Part shown: positions 50,827-59,038 of the stretch, one piece after another | Numbering within the stretch: the stretch's first letter is position 1 | How the letters are laid out: every line of letters begins with the position of its first letter | Assembly: GCA_021371855.1 (NCBI GenBank) | Contig: JAJFVL010000018.1 | Location: 496,001 to 560,000 of the forward strand | DNA length: 64,000 bases | Direction of reading: 5' to 3' | Origin: Bacteroidales bacterium | GTDB lineage: Bacteria > Bacteroidota > Bacteroidia > Bacteroidales > VadinHA17 | Made by a program: the position numbers and the translations under genes | The notes under the pieces: generated by a model | Database searches by the model: none | Seen by the model: the letters and a program-made list of their open reading frames with translations, nothing else | What the model was told of the DNA's origin: nothing

Positions 50827-51273
50827 TCACTTTTTCAGGTTGACTCTCACGGCCCAGCCATAGGAGGTCGGAGTCGAAACGCCAATGTTTAAGACCTTAC
50901 TACTCATGGCGTTGATTGATGTTGTTGATTTGATCCTGTCAATGGTGATTGTAAAATCAGGAATCTCATCAAGATCATAATCGATGGTATCAACTATATT
51001 ATCCGGAACAGTTCCACGCCAGTCAATTTGCACAAATCCCGATTTTCTCTCCTTTAACAGGCCATCGAAGACCGGTTTCCTGATATCAAGAGTACAACTT
51101 GCTTCAACAATCTGTTTTGCAACTACCCCTCCGTTATAATTGGGATTAATTTTCATAAAGGGAAGTTTTGAGACTGACATTGACAGGTTATTCATACCAG
51201 GGAATAAAATAAACATCAGGATCAAACCTGCAAAGGCCCAGGTAATTCCGGTTATCATTTTTAGCTTTTTCAT
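50827..51273 (-). CDS. Membrane-anchored hypothetical protein of a redox cluster
   Basis: The 148-residue protein has one N-terminal transmembrane segment (ITGITWAFAGLILMFILFPG) and a periplasmic domain of about 115 residues (KINPNYNGGVVAKQIVEASC; SGFVQIDWRGTVPDNIVDTI). It has a single Cys and no haem-binding CxxCH. The layout recalls FixH, the small membrane protein found with CcoG-like proteins, but the sequence is not a clear match. It is 11 bp downstream of a polyferredoxin gene and probably its partner. Confidence 0.7.
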   Translation of the reverse strand: MKKLKMITGITWAFAGLILMFILFPGMNNLSMSVSKLPFMKINPNYNGGVVAKQIVEASCTLDIRKPVFDGLLKERKSGFVQIDWRGTVPDNIVDTIDYDLDEIPDFTITIDRIKSTTSINAMSSKVLNIGVSTPTSYGWAVRVNLKK

Positions 51274-51284
51274 TTTGCTAAATA

Positions 51285-52436
51285 TTAGAACAAAAGTTTG
51301 AATATACTTTGTACTGCATTAATTATTGATCCGGCAGAAAACACAGAAATAAAAAGGAATGATACAAAAAGAAAAAGATTCCTTGAAAAATTCTTCATAG
51401 TCCCGGCCGGAACTCCCTTTATTCCGAAATGAATTGCATTTTTTGAACAGACATCTACGCACTTCCCGCATTTACTGCAAAACACTGACGCTTTACCGTT
51501 CTTCACATCCTCCTTTGTGAGGGCAAACAAAGGGCATACCTGGACACATTTAAAACATTCACTGCAAGCCTTTTTATCAATCTTTACAACAAACGGAGTG
51601 ATTTTATTTGATAAGGAGTTAACGGCTCCCATCGGACACAGAAAACTGCATTGTGTTCTTTTCTTTGTCAAAACCGGAAGTACAACTACCAGACTAAGAA
51701 ATAATGAGATAAACACAACAGCTTTGGCAACCGATTCAACTGATGAGATCTGCTCAAATTCCGTCACAGCTTTAAAAGGACAGATCCAGTCACAATATGT
51801 TGGTCCCAGGGTCATTGCAGCAGTCAGGGCAACCATAAACAGGACAGCAAATGGCATCCATCTCCATGATTCACTGATCTTTTTAATGACTGACTTTTTC
51901 CTGAATCTTGAAAAACCGTCATCCCAGCCACCATAGAAGCATCCCCAGGCGCAGAAGCCGCGTCCAAGCACCAGTGTTGCCACTAACCAGAGTATAATCA
52001 TCGACGAGATATCAGCAAAACCGCCTATAACCGAACCGGGAAAAATAATTGATTTTGTGAATGCAGCCGGAATGATCATCATGGGAATTACCAGATGGCA
52101 GAATGGAATTTTGCATTCAAGAAGGTCAGCCTGCGAAAATGACATTGAATGTCTCATTTCCATCATATTCTTTATCAGTGTAAAAGAAAGAGACAAAGCA
52201 AAAATAATAAACAGGATTACTCTGAACTTATCTGTTTTCCCGGTATAATGCATCATGAAATACAAGATATTCATGAACAGGAAAGTAACTACAATTGCCA
52301 GTGCGGCCGGAAGATTGGAAAAATCCACCTTTCCTCCCGATATGAAAATAAATGTTATCAGGAACATAGGCAAAGTGTAAAGAAGAGATTTTCCGAATGA
52401 TTTCTCCATCGATGTGCTGACTAAATTATTATTCAT
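51285..52436 (-). CDS. Membrane 4Fe-4S polyferredoxin, NapH/CcoG-like
   Basis: The 383-residue protein has about five or six membrane helices. Cytoplasm-facing Cys motifs are GRGFCAWGCFYGG and CDWICPF, then CSFLCPMGAV, the NapH-type CxxxCP motifs. A ferredoxin segment follows with two cluster motifs (CSECFKCVQVCP and CSKCGKCVDVCSKNAI). Such proteins move electrons across or along the membrane, for example from quinol to a periplasmic acceptor. There is no C-terminal Ig-like domain as in CcoG. It overlaps the upstream TauE/DsbD-like gene by 8 bp. No napA, nosZ or ccoNOP is nearby. Confidence 0.85.
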   Translation of the reverse strand: MNNNLVSTSMEKSFGKSLLYTLPMFLITFIFISGGKVDFSNLPAALAIVVTFLFMNILYFMMHYTGKTDKFRVILFIIFALSLSFTLIKNMMEMRHSMSFSQADLLECKIPFCHLVIPMMIIPAAFTKSIIFPGSVIGGFADISSMIILWLVATLVLGRGFCAWGCFYGGWDDGFSRFRKKSVIKKISESWRWMPFAVLFMVALTAAMTLGPTYCDWICPFKAVTEFEQISSVESVAKAVVFISLFLSLVVVLPVLTKKRTQCSFLCPMGAVNSLSNKITPFVVKIDKKACSECFKCVQVCPLFALTKEDVKNGKASVFCSKCGKCVDVCSKNAIHFGIKGVPAGTMKNFSRNLFLFVSFLFISVFSAGSIINAVQSIFKLLF

Positions 52437-53073
52437 TAATTAACCCTCCTATTAAACTTGTTATACCTTTTATAATAAATATGATACCGGCAAGTCCGGT
52501 AGCAAGGATCCCTATCGTCTGCAGAACTTTTTTCTTCCGTATTTTACCGGCAAGCGGCAAAGGTAAAAACCATAGAGACGACCCGATAAAAAAAGCCAGG
52601 AAAGCTTTATAGCTCTGAACAAGTGTGGATTCTGATGCTCCTTTGGTAAGAATTATGAAAAGGGCCGGACAAAAGCCGATACTGTTTACTACTCCAAGAA
52701 GAATTGGGATAAGCCGCCGGTTATCGATTGTTGTGACAAATCCGGACGGACACTGCAGTTGTCTTTTTCGGCTTATGCTGTACCAGATCAGCATAACAGC
52801 AAAAACAATATATAGTATCCCGGGGACAATGCTTTTAACAACCGGATTCATGAATAATACCTGCCCGAAATACCACGAAGCTGTGGCCAGAAGGAAATAA
52901 ACCGTCAGCCTGGTCAGAAAGAATATTGAAAGGTCAGCTGTGATTCTCCATACGTCGGCTGAACCGGCAAGCAGGTAGGGGAACATCACCATCCCGCAGG
53001 TCAGAAGACAGGCTGAGCCGGTACTTAGTCCAAGGATAAATGAATCGACCATAAACAGAATGTCTAAGAACAA
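52429..53073 (-). CDS. DsbD/SafE-like membrane protein with paired cysteines
   Basis: The 214-residue protein has about six membrane helices. It has cysteines in GSACLLTCGMVMFPYLL at the first helix and in NSIGFCPALFIIL at the fourth, the pattern of DsbD/CcdA-type thiol transporters and of SafE/UreH-like proteins found beside cbb3 oxidase and copper genes. It may carry reducing equivalents or a metal to the periplasm. It is first in a tight three-gene group with the polyferredoxin and the small anchored protein. Confidence 0.78.
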   Translation of the reverse strand: MFLDILFMVDSFILGLSTGSACLLTCGMVMFPYLLAGSADVWRITADLSIFFLTRLTVYFLLATASWYFGQVLFMNPVVKSIVPGILYIVFAVMLIWYSISRKRQLQCPSGFVTTIDNRRLIPILLGVVNSIGFCPALFIILTKGASESTLVQSYKAFLAFFIGSSLWFLPLPLAGKIRKKKVLQTIGILATGLAGIIFIIKGITSLIGGLINE

Positions 53074-53122
53074 ATCTATTCAATATTTATAATATATTGA
53101 AATATAATTAAAACCCTGGAAA

Positions 53123-53560
53123 GATATCGCCACTACGTGGCTCTGTTGTTGTATGATCATCTCGTTCTACAAAGATTTCGCCGCTATGCGGCTGAGGGAA
53201 ATGATGTCGCCGCTACGTGGCTCTGTTATTTCATTATAATCTCGTTACATAAATATTTTAAATCACTAGTGTCCGACTAAAAATATGAGATTCTTCGCTT
53301 CGCTCAGAATGACAATTACTTAGAAGGTTGTGAGGAGAAGGAGGTGGTTGGCGGCGGGTGCCGCCAACCACCTCCTTCTTAAAAACACAATTACCTGTCA
53401 TTCTGAGCGAAACGAAGTGAAGCGAAGAATCTCATGTTAATTTCCCGAATTATCCGTTTAGTAGTAATTTTAAATAATTAATCCCAGCCGCGTAGCGGCG
53501 ACATCTTTGTAGAAACGATATGCAATTGTTAATATAAGCCGCGTAGCGGTGATATCTTTT
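53123..53560. repeat. Nested inverted-repeat element
   Basis: Several palindromes are arranged around one centre. Outer units of the form GATATCGCCACTACGTGGCT (53123) and GATGTCGCCGCTACGTGGCT (53204) on the left match inverted units at 53486-53506 and 53537-53558 on the right; a further unit lies at 53176-53193. Inside are arms of about 30-39 bp (53285-53314 and 53397-53435, containing ATTCTTCGCTTCG and TCATTCTGAGCG), and at the centre a perfect 20 bp stem. No reading frame of note is present. It lies between two minus-strand genes. Confidence 0.85.
53336..53379. repeat. Perfect 20 bp stem at the centre of the nested element
   Basis: AGAAGGAGGTGGTTGGCGGC pairs perfectly with its inverse across a GGGT loop. 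This is longer and more perfect than ordinary terminators and could extrude as a cruciform or fold in RNA of either strand. Confidence 0.9.
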
Positions 53561-53588
53561 TAGATTCGGATTAAGGATCTTCTTAATG

Positions 53589-55148
53589 CTAAGGGGTTAT
53601 CTCTCTGGCAATAGCCTCAGCTGCTCTCGTCCCATCGACAGCAGATGATACAATGCCACCGGCATATCCCGATCCTTCACCACATGGATATAATCCTCTG
53701 ACCCTTACATGATCAAGCCTTTCAGGATCTCTCGGGATCCTTACCGGAGATGATGTTCTCGACTCCACACCCAGTACAACGGCTTCATTGGTAAGGTAAC
53801 CGTTCATCATCTGTCCGAACAATCTCAATCCGTCCCTGAGCCGCCTGCCAATTGCTTTGGGCAGCCAGCTGTGAAGAGGAGATTGTGTTACTCCGGGGAA
53901 ATATGATACTTTCGGCAGGGAAGCTGATGCCGTTCCTGCTACAAAATCTGCAAGACGCTGTGCCGGAGCTCTCTGTGTATGCCCGCCGTTCTTCCACGCT
54001 TCATGTTCAAGCTCTTTCTGAAATTCCAGTCCGGCCATTTCACCGGTGTTGCTGTATTTTATAAAATCTTCAGGTCTTATCTCAACCACTATCCCGGAGT
54101 TGGCATAAGGAGAATTTCTTCCCGACGGGGACATCCCGTTTACAACCACCTCTTCCTGTGATGTGGCTGCAGGCACTATAAACCCACCCGGACACATACA
54201 AAATGAATAGACTCCCCTCCCGTCAACCTGTTTGACCAGATTATAAGCTGCAGCAGGCAAAAATTCTCCTCTTGAATTGCCATGATACTGGATCTTATCG
54301 ATCAGCTCCTGGGGATGCTCAACCCTTACTCCCATCGCAAATGGTTTCATCTCCAATTCCACACCACGTTTATGGCAGATATCATAAACATCCCGCGCCG
54401 AATGTCCTGTAGCAAGAATAACATATGGCGAAAGGAATGTTTCGTTATCCGACGTCACAACTCCTTTTACCGCGCCGCCTTCAATGATAAGATCCGTAAC
54501 TTTCTTTCCGAGGAGGAACAGACCTCCTGCATCAAGAATCGATTTCCGGACATTGGAGATTATAGCCGGAAGCTTATCTGTTCCAAGATGAGGATGAGCT
54601 TCATACAAAATATTTTCATTGGCGCCATGAAGACAAAACAACTCAAGAACCCTTGTATTATCACCTCTTTTCTTTGACCTTGTATAGAGCTTACCGTCGG
54701 AAAATGTACCTGCACCACCTTCTCCGAAACAATAATTACTGTCAGGATCAATAACCTGCTCACGGCTGATCCTGGCAATATCTTTTTTACGTGATAATAT
54801 ATCGCGGCCCCTTTCAATTATTATTGGACGTATACCCAGCTCAATCAGCCGGAGGGCGGCGAAGAGACCTGCCGGTCCTGCCCCGACAATGATGACTTCA
54901 CGCTTCAGTGATACATCAACCGGTTTAAAGGGAACAATTTCCTTAACTTCGGAATCCCCGCCTGAAAAAATTTCAACAGTCAGGTTAACACGGATATTTT
55001 TCTTTCGTGCATCAACAGAGCGTTTAATAACCCTTAAAAGAGAAATATCCTGTGGATTGATCCCCGCGAGTGATGCAGCAATCTTCCTGACCGCATTATC
55101 ATCTGATGCAGCTTCGGGATTAAGATTTATCTGAACCTGCTTAACCAT
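53589..55148 (-). CDS. FAD-dependent dehydrogenase of the COG2509 type
   Basis: The 519-residue protein starts with a small domain of about 90 residues (INPQDISLLRVIKRSVDARK), then the dinucleotide-binding VIIVGAGPAGLFAALRLIEL, the family string NYCFGEGGAGTFSDGKLYTR, DVYDICHKRGVELEMKPFAM, and the C-terminal FAD site GLYPCGEGSGYAGGIVSSAV. It is found across bacteria as an uncharacterised FAD dehydrogenase; the substrate is unknown. It stands on the minus strand, 2 bp upstream of nothing obvious, and its 3' end faces the nested repeat element. PorT-ubiE lie directly upstream on the same strand, with only 2 bp to porT, so they may be one operon. Confidence 0.86.
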   Translation of the reverse strand: MVKQVQINLNPEAASDDNAVRKIAASLAGINPQDISLLRVIKRSVDARKKNIRVNLTVEIFSGGDSEVKEIVPFKPVDVSLKREVIIVGAGPAGLFAALRLIELGIRPIIIERGRDILSRKKDIARISREQVIDPDSNYCFGEGGAGTFSDGKLYTRSKKRGDNTRVLELFCLHGANENILYEAHPHLGTDKLPAIISNVRKSILDAGGLFLLGKKVTDLIIEGGAVKGVVTSDNETFLSPYVILATGHSARDVYDICHKRGVELEMKPFAMGVRVEHPQELIDKIQYHGNSRGEFLPAAAYNLVKQVDGRGVYSFCMCPGGFIVPAATSQEEVVVNGMSPSGRNSPYANSGIVVEIRPEDFIKYSNTGEMAGLEFQKELEHEAWKNGGHTQRAPAQRLADFVAGTASASLPKVSYFPGVTQSPLHSWLPKAIGRRLRDGLRLFGQMMNGYLTNEAVVLGVESRTSSPVRIPRDPERLDHVRVRGLYPCGEGSGYAGGIVSSAVDGTRAAEAIAREITP

Positions 55149-55150
55149 AG

Positions 55151-55867
55151 CTATTCAAAATGAAATGCAAGTATCCATATCTGCGACTTCATCTTTTCTA
55201 TGGAATTCATAAACTCCGGCTGCTTTGAATTTCCATCACGCACAATGACATCGCGCAAACCGGTAGACATTTTTAATTCAACGGACAATTTGAAATATGT
55301 AAGGTAAAAATCGAGTCCGGCCCCCATTTCATAATAAAGATCCGGCCGCTTAAGTCTGATATAGACCGGTCTTTCTTCATCATACTCTTTCTTCCCGGCC
55401 AGATCGTAACGGTAATTCAGGCCTCCAATAATATATGGCCGCACGTTGTTCAGCCTGTCACCTTTATATTTAAGCAGCAGCGGAAACTCGAGAAACGAGG
55501 ATTCAATTCTTTGCTGATCATTATACAGGACCGCATTCTTGTAATAACGGATTACTCTCTGACCGAAAGAAACACCGGGGAGAAATCTTATATCGAAATA
55601 TTTAGCCGGCCTGAAATTGGTGACTATCTGAATATTGATACCCGGGTTCAGAATACTTACCTCGGGGTAAAGCGAAGTCGAATCGAGGTAAGCCTGTGAA
55701 GGAGTGATGTTGAAATCCATTGTATTAAACCCCAGGCTGAATCCGAAGTGCAGTGGTTTCTCATCATACCATGACTCATTCTTTGGTTTTTGCCTCTGCC
55801 CGTACAGACTGAGATTGATCAGCAAAAAAAAGAGGGATAAAACAATATAGACAAATCTTCTTTTCAA
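55151..55867 (-). CDS. porT: PorT-like type IX secretion outer-membrane protein
   Basis: The 238-residue protein has a signal peptide (VLSLFFLLINLSLYGQ) and a beta-rich mature part typical of an eight-strand barrel, including PLHFGFSLGFNTMDFNITPS, DIRFLPGVSFGQRVIRYYKN and ending WILAFHFE. PorT is needed for type IX secretion of gliding-motility and protease cargo. The call is supported by its place 57 bp after ubiE, which is where porT sits in Porphyromonas and relatives. Confidence 0.85.
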   Translation of the reverse strand: MKRRFVYIVLSLFFLLINLSLYGQRQKPKNESWYDEKPLHFGFSLGFNTMDFNITPSQAYLDSTSLYPEVSILNPGINIQIVTNFRPAKYFDIRFLPGVSFGQRVIRYYKNAVLYNDQQRIESSFLEFPLLLKYKGDRLNNVRPYIIGGLNYRYDLAGKKEYDEERPVYIRLKRPDLYYEMGAGLDFYLTYFKLSVELKMSTGLRDVIVRDGNSKQPEFMNSIEKMKSQIWILAFHFE

Positions 55868-55924
55868 CCTTCTGCGGAATTATCAATTTAGCTTTACAAG
55901 ATAATAAACTGCTTTGAATTACAA

Positions 55925-56662
55925 TTATTGCGTTGCTGATTTTATACCTGTATAAATACTTGCCACCCCTCCGGTCAGTTTTATCTGCCTGGTACCGGAG
56001 AAACCGGCAAGCCTGAGCAGATCAAGGAACTTATCATCGTCGGGGAATCTCATGACCGAATCGGGCAGATAGCTGTATGCTGCCCTATCTTTTGAAAACA
56101 GCTTCCCGAAAAACGGAAGGATATTCATAAAGTAGAAGTGGTAGATCTGTTTGAAAGGAAACACAGATGGTTTTGAGAATTCAAGCACCATTATCATTCC
56201 TTCGTTGCGGATCACCCGCTGCATCTCGGAAAGACCTTTCAGAGGATCAGCGAAATTTCTTACGCCGAATGCCACCATGGCAACATCAAAGACATTATCG
56301 CCAAAAGGGATTTTTTCTGAATCGGCCTGTATCAGCCTGATCTTCCCGGAAAAACCTTTTTTCTCAATCTTCTCTTTGCCGATCATCAGCATCTTTTGCG
56401 AAATATCAATTCCTGTAATACCGGAAGGTCTGAGCTTCATCGCGGCAATAGCCAGATCGCCTGTGCCTGTTGCAACATCAAGAATATCAGGATTTTTATA
56501 TGAACGGGAAATTATTCTTACTGCTCTTCTCCGCCAGAGGCGGTCAATGCCAAATGACAAAAAATGATTAAGAAAATCATATCTCCAGGCTATAGAATCA
56601 AACATCGATTCAACAGCGGCTTTTTTGTCTTCAACTAAATTTTGCGGATGATTTTCCATCAT
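55925..56662 (-). CDS. ubiE: Demethylmenaquinone methyltransferase
   Basis: The 245-residue SAM enzyme methylates demethylmenaquinone to menaquinone. It shows the UbiE start VESMFDSIAWRYDFLNHFLS, the SAM motif ILDVATGTGDLAIAAMKLRP, GITGIDISQKMLMIGKEKIE, and DVAMVAFGVRNFADPLKGLS. In Bacteroidota this is the menaquinone enzyme (also called menG). Two start codons are adjacent (MM). A TTTG / TATCTTCG promoter lies just upstream, so the leader is very short. Confidence 0.95.
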   Translation of the reverse strand: MMENHPQNLVEDKKAAVESMFDSIAWRYDFLNHFLSFGIDRLWRRRAVRIISRSYKNPDILDVATGTGDLAIAAMKLRPSGITGIDISQKMLMIGKEKIEKKGFSGKIRLIQADSEKIPFGDNVFDVAMVAFGVRNFADPLKGLSEMQRVIRNEGMIMVLEFSKPSVFPFKQIYHFYFMNILPFFGKLFSKDRAAYSYLPDSVMRFPDDDKFLDLLRLAGFSGTRQIKLTGGVASIYTGIKSATQ

Positions 56663-56672
56663 AATTAAAATG

Positions 56673-56703
56673 CGAAGATAAAATTATTAGGGAAGATTGC
56701 AAA
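56673..56703 (-). promoter_or_regulatory. Probable promoter of ubiE-porT
   Basis: On the minus strand TTTG, 19 bases, then TATCTTCG differ from the consensus by one base. The start codon is only about 10 bases further, so the message would have almost no leader. Confidence 0.6.
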
Positions 56704-56874
56704 CGGAAGAAGGGGATAAGAGGAGAAAGGGAGACCGTAGACCGGAGAGCGGAAAGTGGAGAGCAGAAAGCGGAGAGCAAAGGGCACAGGACGAAGAGCG
56801 GAGCTGCTCTGTGTAACCCGGTGGGAAAAAATAAAATTAATTCCTATTTTTACACAACAGTAATAACAGATAAA

Positions 56875-57633
56875 ATGAACAGGACAATAATGATAACCGG
56901 CGCGACAGCTGGTCTTGGAAAAGCCACAGCAGTGCGGTTTGCCAAAAACGGGTACAACATTATAATAACCGGGAGAAGGAAAGAGAGACTCGATGAACTG
57001 GAAAAAGAACTTCTCTCTTATGGAGAGATCAAAGTCCTTTCTCTGAATTTCGATGTCAGGAAAAGGGAGGATGTTGCATCAATAACAGGGAATCTTCCGG
57101 AAGAATGGAAAGCTATCGACATACTTGTCAATAATGCCGGACTGGCAGCCGGTCTCGATCATATCGATGCCGGGAACATTGATGACTGGGAAAGGATGAT
57201 AGATACAAACATAAAAGGGCTGCTTTATGTTACAAGAGCAATAGCCCCGCTGATGGTAGCCAGCGGAAAGGGACACATTATTAATATAGCTTCAGTGGCA
57301 GGTAAAGATGCTTATGAAAACGGCAATGTCTATTGTGCAACAAAGTCGGCAGTTGATTCTCTTTCGCGATCAATGAGGATCGACCTGCTGAAGAACAACA
57401 TAAAAGTGACAAATATTGCCCCGGGAATGGTGGAGACAGAATTCTCACTCGTCCGGTTTAACGGCGACAACGAAAGAGCCAGAAATGTGTATAAGGGGAT
57501 AGACGCTCTTACGGCTGATGATATCGCGGATGCAATTTATTATTGCGCCACCCTGCCTGCCCATGTATGCATAAACGATCTTGTGATCACACCGACACAG
57601 CAGGCTAACGCCGGGATCAGCTACAGACGATAA
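56875..57633 (+). CDS. Short-chain dehydrogenase, YdfG-like
   Basis: The ATG at 56875 is used; an upstream GTG frame start would add 18 residues without family support. The product of 252 residues has the NADP motif TGATAGLGKAT near the start, ILVNNAGLAAG, and the catalytic Ser, Tyr and Lys in NIASVAGKDAYENGNVYCAT followed by KSAV. Size and motifs match YdfG, which oxidises L-allo-threonine, serine and 3-hydroxy acids. It is a single plus-strand gene that converges on the wecA-like gene. Confidence 0.9.
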   Translation: MNRTIMITGATAGLGKATAVRFAKNGYNIIITGRRKERLDELEKELLSYGEIKVLSLNFDVRKREDVASITGNLPEEWKAIDILVNNAGLAAGLDHIDAGNIDDWERMIDTNIKGLLYVTRAIAPLMVASGKGHIINIASVAGKDAYENGNVYCATKSAVDSLSRSMRIDLLKNNIKVTNIAPGMVETEFSLVRFNGDNERARNVYKGIDALTADDIADAIYYCATLPAHVCINDLVITPTQQANAGISYRR

Positions 57634-57676
57634 CGACGAAGATATCAGGTTATAAGTGAGAAAGAGCTTATAATCC

Positions 57677-58819
57677 CTACATCGCCTTATGAATAAAGGG
57701 CAGCCTTTTGATTACGTTCATATCTTCGCTGCTGACAATAATATGTTTCCTCAGAGAGTTTCTGTACATAAGAGCATATACAAGACAAGTCAGGGCACTG
57801 CAGACCAGGAGAAGCACAAGTGACAGCCACAGGATACCTATACCGTCGAGGGTAAATGACATGGCTATAATACATGTATGAGCAAGCGTAATCCAGAATG
57901 TTGACTGGCGGTGAGAAAACCCAGCCCGCAGCATCATGTGATGTATGTGCCTGTCGTCGGCAACAAAAGGGCTGTTGCCGTGCATGACACGGACAGTGAA
58001 TACCCGCAGAGTATCGAAAAGCGGAACGATGAGTATACCTATTGAAACTGCCGGGGCAGAATGAAGATGAGGGAAGGTATTTATGGCAACATTTATTTCG
58101 TTGAAACGTATTGTCATTACCGAAAGGATGAATCCGATAACGAGCGAACCGGTATCGCCCATGAATATCTTGTATTTCCCTTTTGATATGTTAAAACAGA
58201 GAAACACGACCAGGGCACCGGAAAGTGCAGCTGCCATGACGGTGTAACCTATATCGCCCGACATCCAGAACCATACACCAAAAGTGACTGTGGAGATAAT
58301 ACCTATTGATGCCGCCAGACCATCGATACCATCGATGAGATTCATCGAGTTAATGATGACAATCATGAGGAAGATGGTTACGGCACACGTGATCCATAAA
58401 GGTATTTCATTGATACCCAGGAATCCATGAAAACTGGTAAAGCGGATATCTGTGAAAAAGATTAATATTAACGCAACACACGCCTCTGCTGCAATCTTTT
58501 TCCGTGGTTTGACGCTGGTAAGGTCGTCATTGAGACCTATAAAGAACAGTATTATGAGTGCAGCCATAAAATAAGCTGCACCTTTCACCGTTCCGTTTAA
58601 GTTCAGAAGGAAACCCAGACCGAAACCTCCAAATATTCCTATTCCTCCCAGTGTGGGAACTTCCCTGTTATGGACTTTCCTCGGCCCCGGATGGTCGGTA
58701 AGATGACGACGTGCATCTATCTTAATAACACGGGGTATATAATACCACGCGACAAAAGCTGAAATTGCAAATGCCATCACGATATTTGTCACTCCGGCAG
58801 TAACTGATTGTTGTAACAT
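57677..58819 (-). CDS. Polyprenyl-phosphate sugar-1-phosphate transferase (WecA/TagO type)
   Basis: The ATG at 58819 gives 380 residues starting MLQQSVTAGVTNIVMAFAIS; a longer frame start at 58885 lies inside a dispersed repeat and is rejected. About eleven membrane helices carry the family motifs: HNREVPTLGGIGIF, LNDDLTSVKPRKK, the catalytic NSMNLIDGIDGLAASIG, FMGDTGSL, and the HIHHMMLR His cluster (ADDRHIHHMMLRAGFSHRQS). It moves a sugar-1-phosphate, probably GlcNAc-1-P, from a UDP-sugar to undecaprenyl phosphate at the inner face of the membrane, starting a surface glycan. No other glycan genes are adjacent. Confidence 0.9.
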   Translation of the reverse strand: MLQQSVTAGVTNIVMAFAISAFVAWYYIPRVIKIDARRHLTDHPGPRKVHNREVPTLGGIGIFGGFGLGFLLNLNGTVKGAAYFMAALIILFFIGLNDDLTSVKPRKKIAAEACVALILIFFTDIRFTSFHGFLGINEIPLWITCAVTIFLMIVIINSMNLIDGIDGLAASIGIISTVTFGVWFWMSGDIGYTVMAAALSGALVVFLCFNISKGKYKIFMGDTGSLVIGFILSVMTIRFNEINVAINTFPHLHSAPAVSIGILIVPLFDTLRVFTVRVMHGNSPFVADDRHIHHMMLRAGFSHRQSTFWITLAHTCIIAMSFTLDGIGILWLSLVLLLVCSALTCLVYALMYRNSLRKHIIVSSEDMNVIKRLPFIHKAM

Positions 58820-58880
58820 GTTAAAGTATTTTAAATAATTCTTCTGATTGATGAGGCAGAATAGAAGTGTTTCCGAAAAA

Positions 58881-58906
58881 GGCACGGATTATAAATCCGC
58901 GCCGGC
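58881..58906. repeat. Dispersed palindrome copy 1
   Basis: GGCACGGATTATAAATCCGC then GCCGGCG; the arms GCACGGATT / AATCCGCGC pair with one mismatch. One base differs from the commoner ACA or GCA centre. It lies upstream of the wecA-like gene. Confidence 0.85.
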
Positions 58907-58931
58907 GAGAGTTAAACGTAGTTTCTGGCGG

Positions 58932-58958
58932 GGCACGGATTGCAAATCCGCGCCAGCG
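58932..58958. repeat. Dispersed palindrome copy 2
   Basis: GGCACGGATTGCAAATCCGC then GCCAGCG, 51 bp after copy 1 in the same orientation. Confidence 0.85.
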
Positions 58959-59038
58959 TTTTTTTTACCAACGTTTTTTTACCATCAAACACCATTGTAA
59001 TCATTCATCCCACGCTTGTCTTTTTCACTTTTATCTTC

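Noticed and set aside
50510..50830. 106-residue minus-strand frame
   Set aside because: It is antisense to the MFS gene and its terminator and has no domain.
58820..58885. Longer N-terminus of the WecA-type transferase
   Set aside because: The extension starts in a dispersed palindrome and lacks family support.
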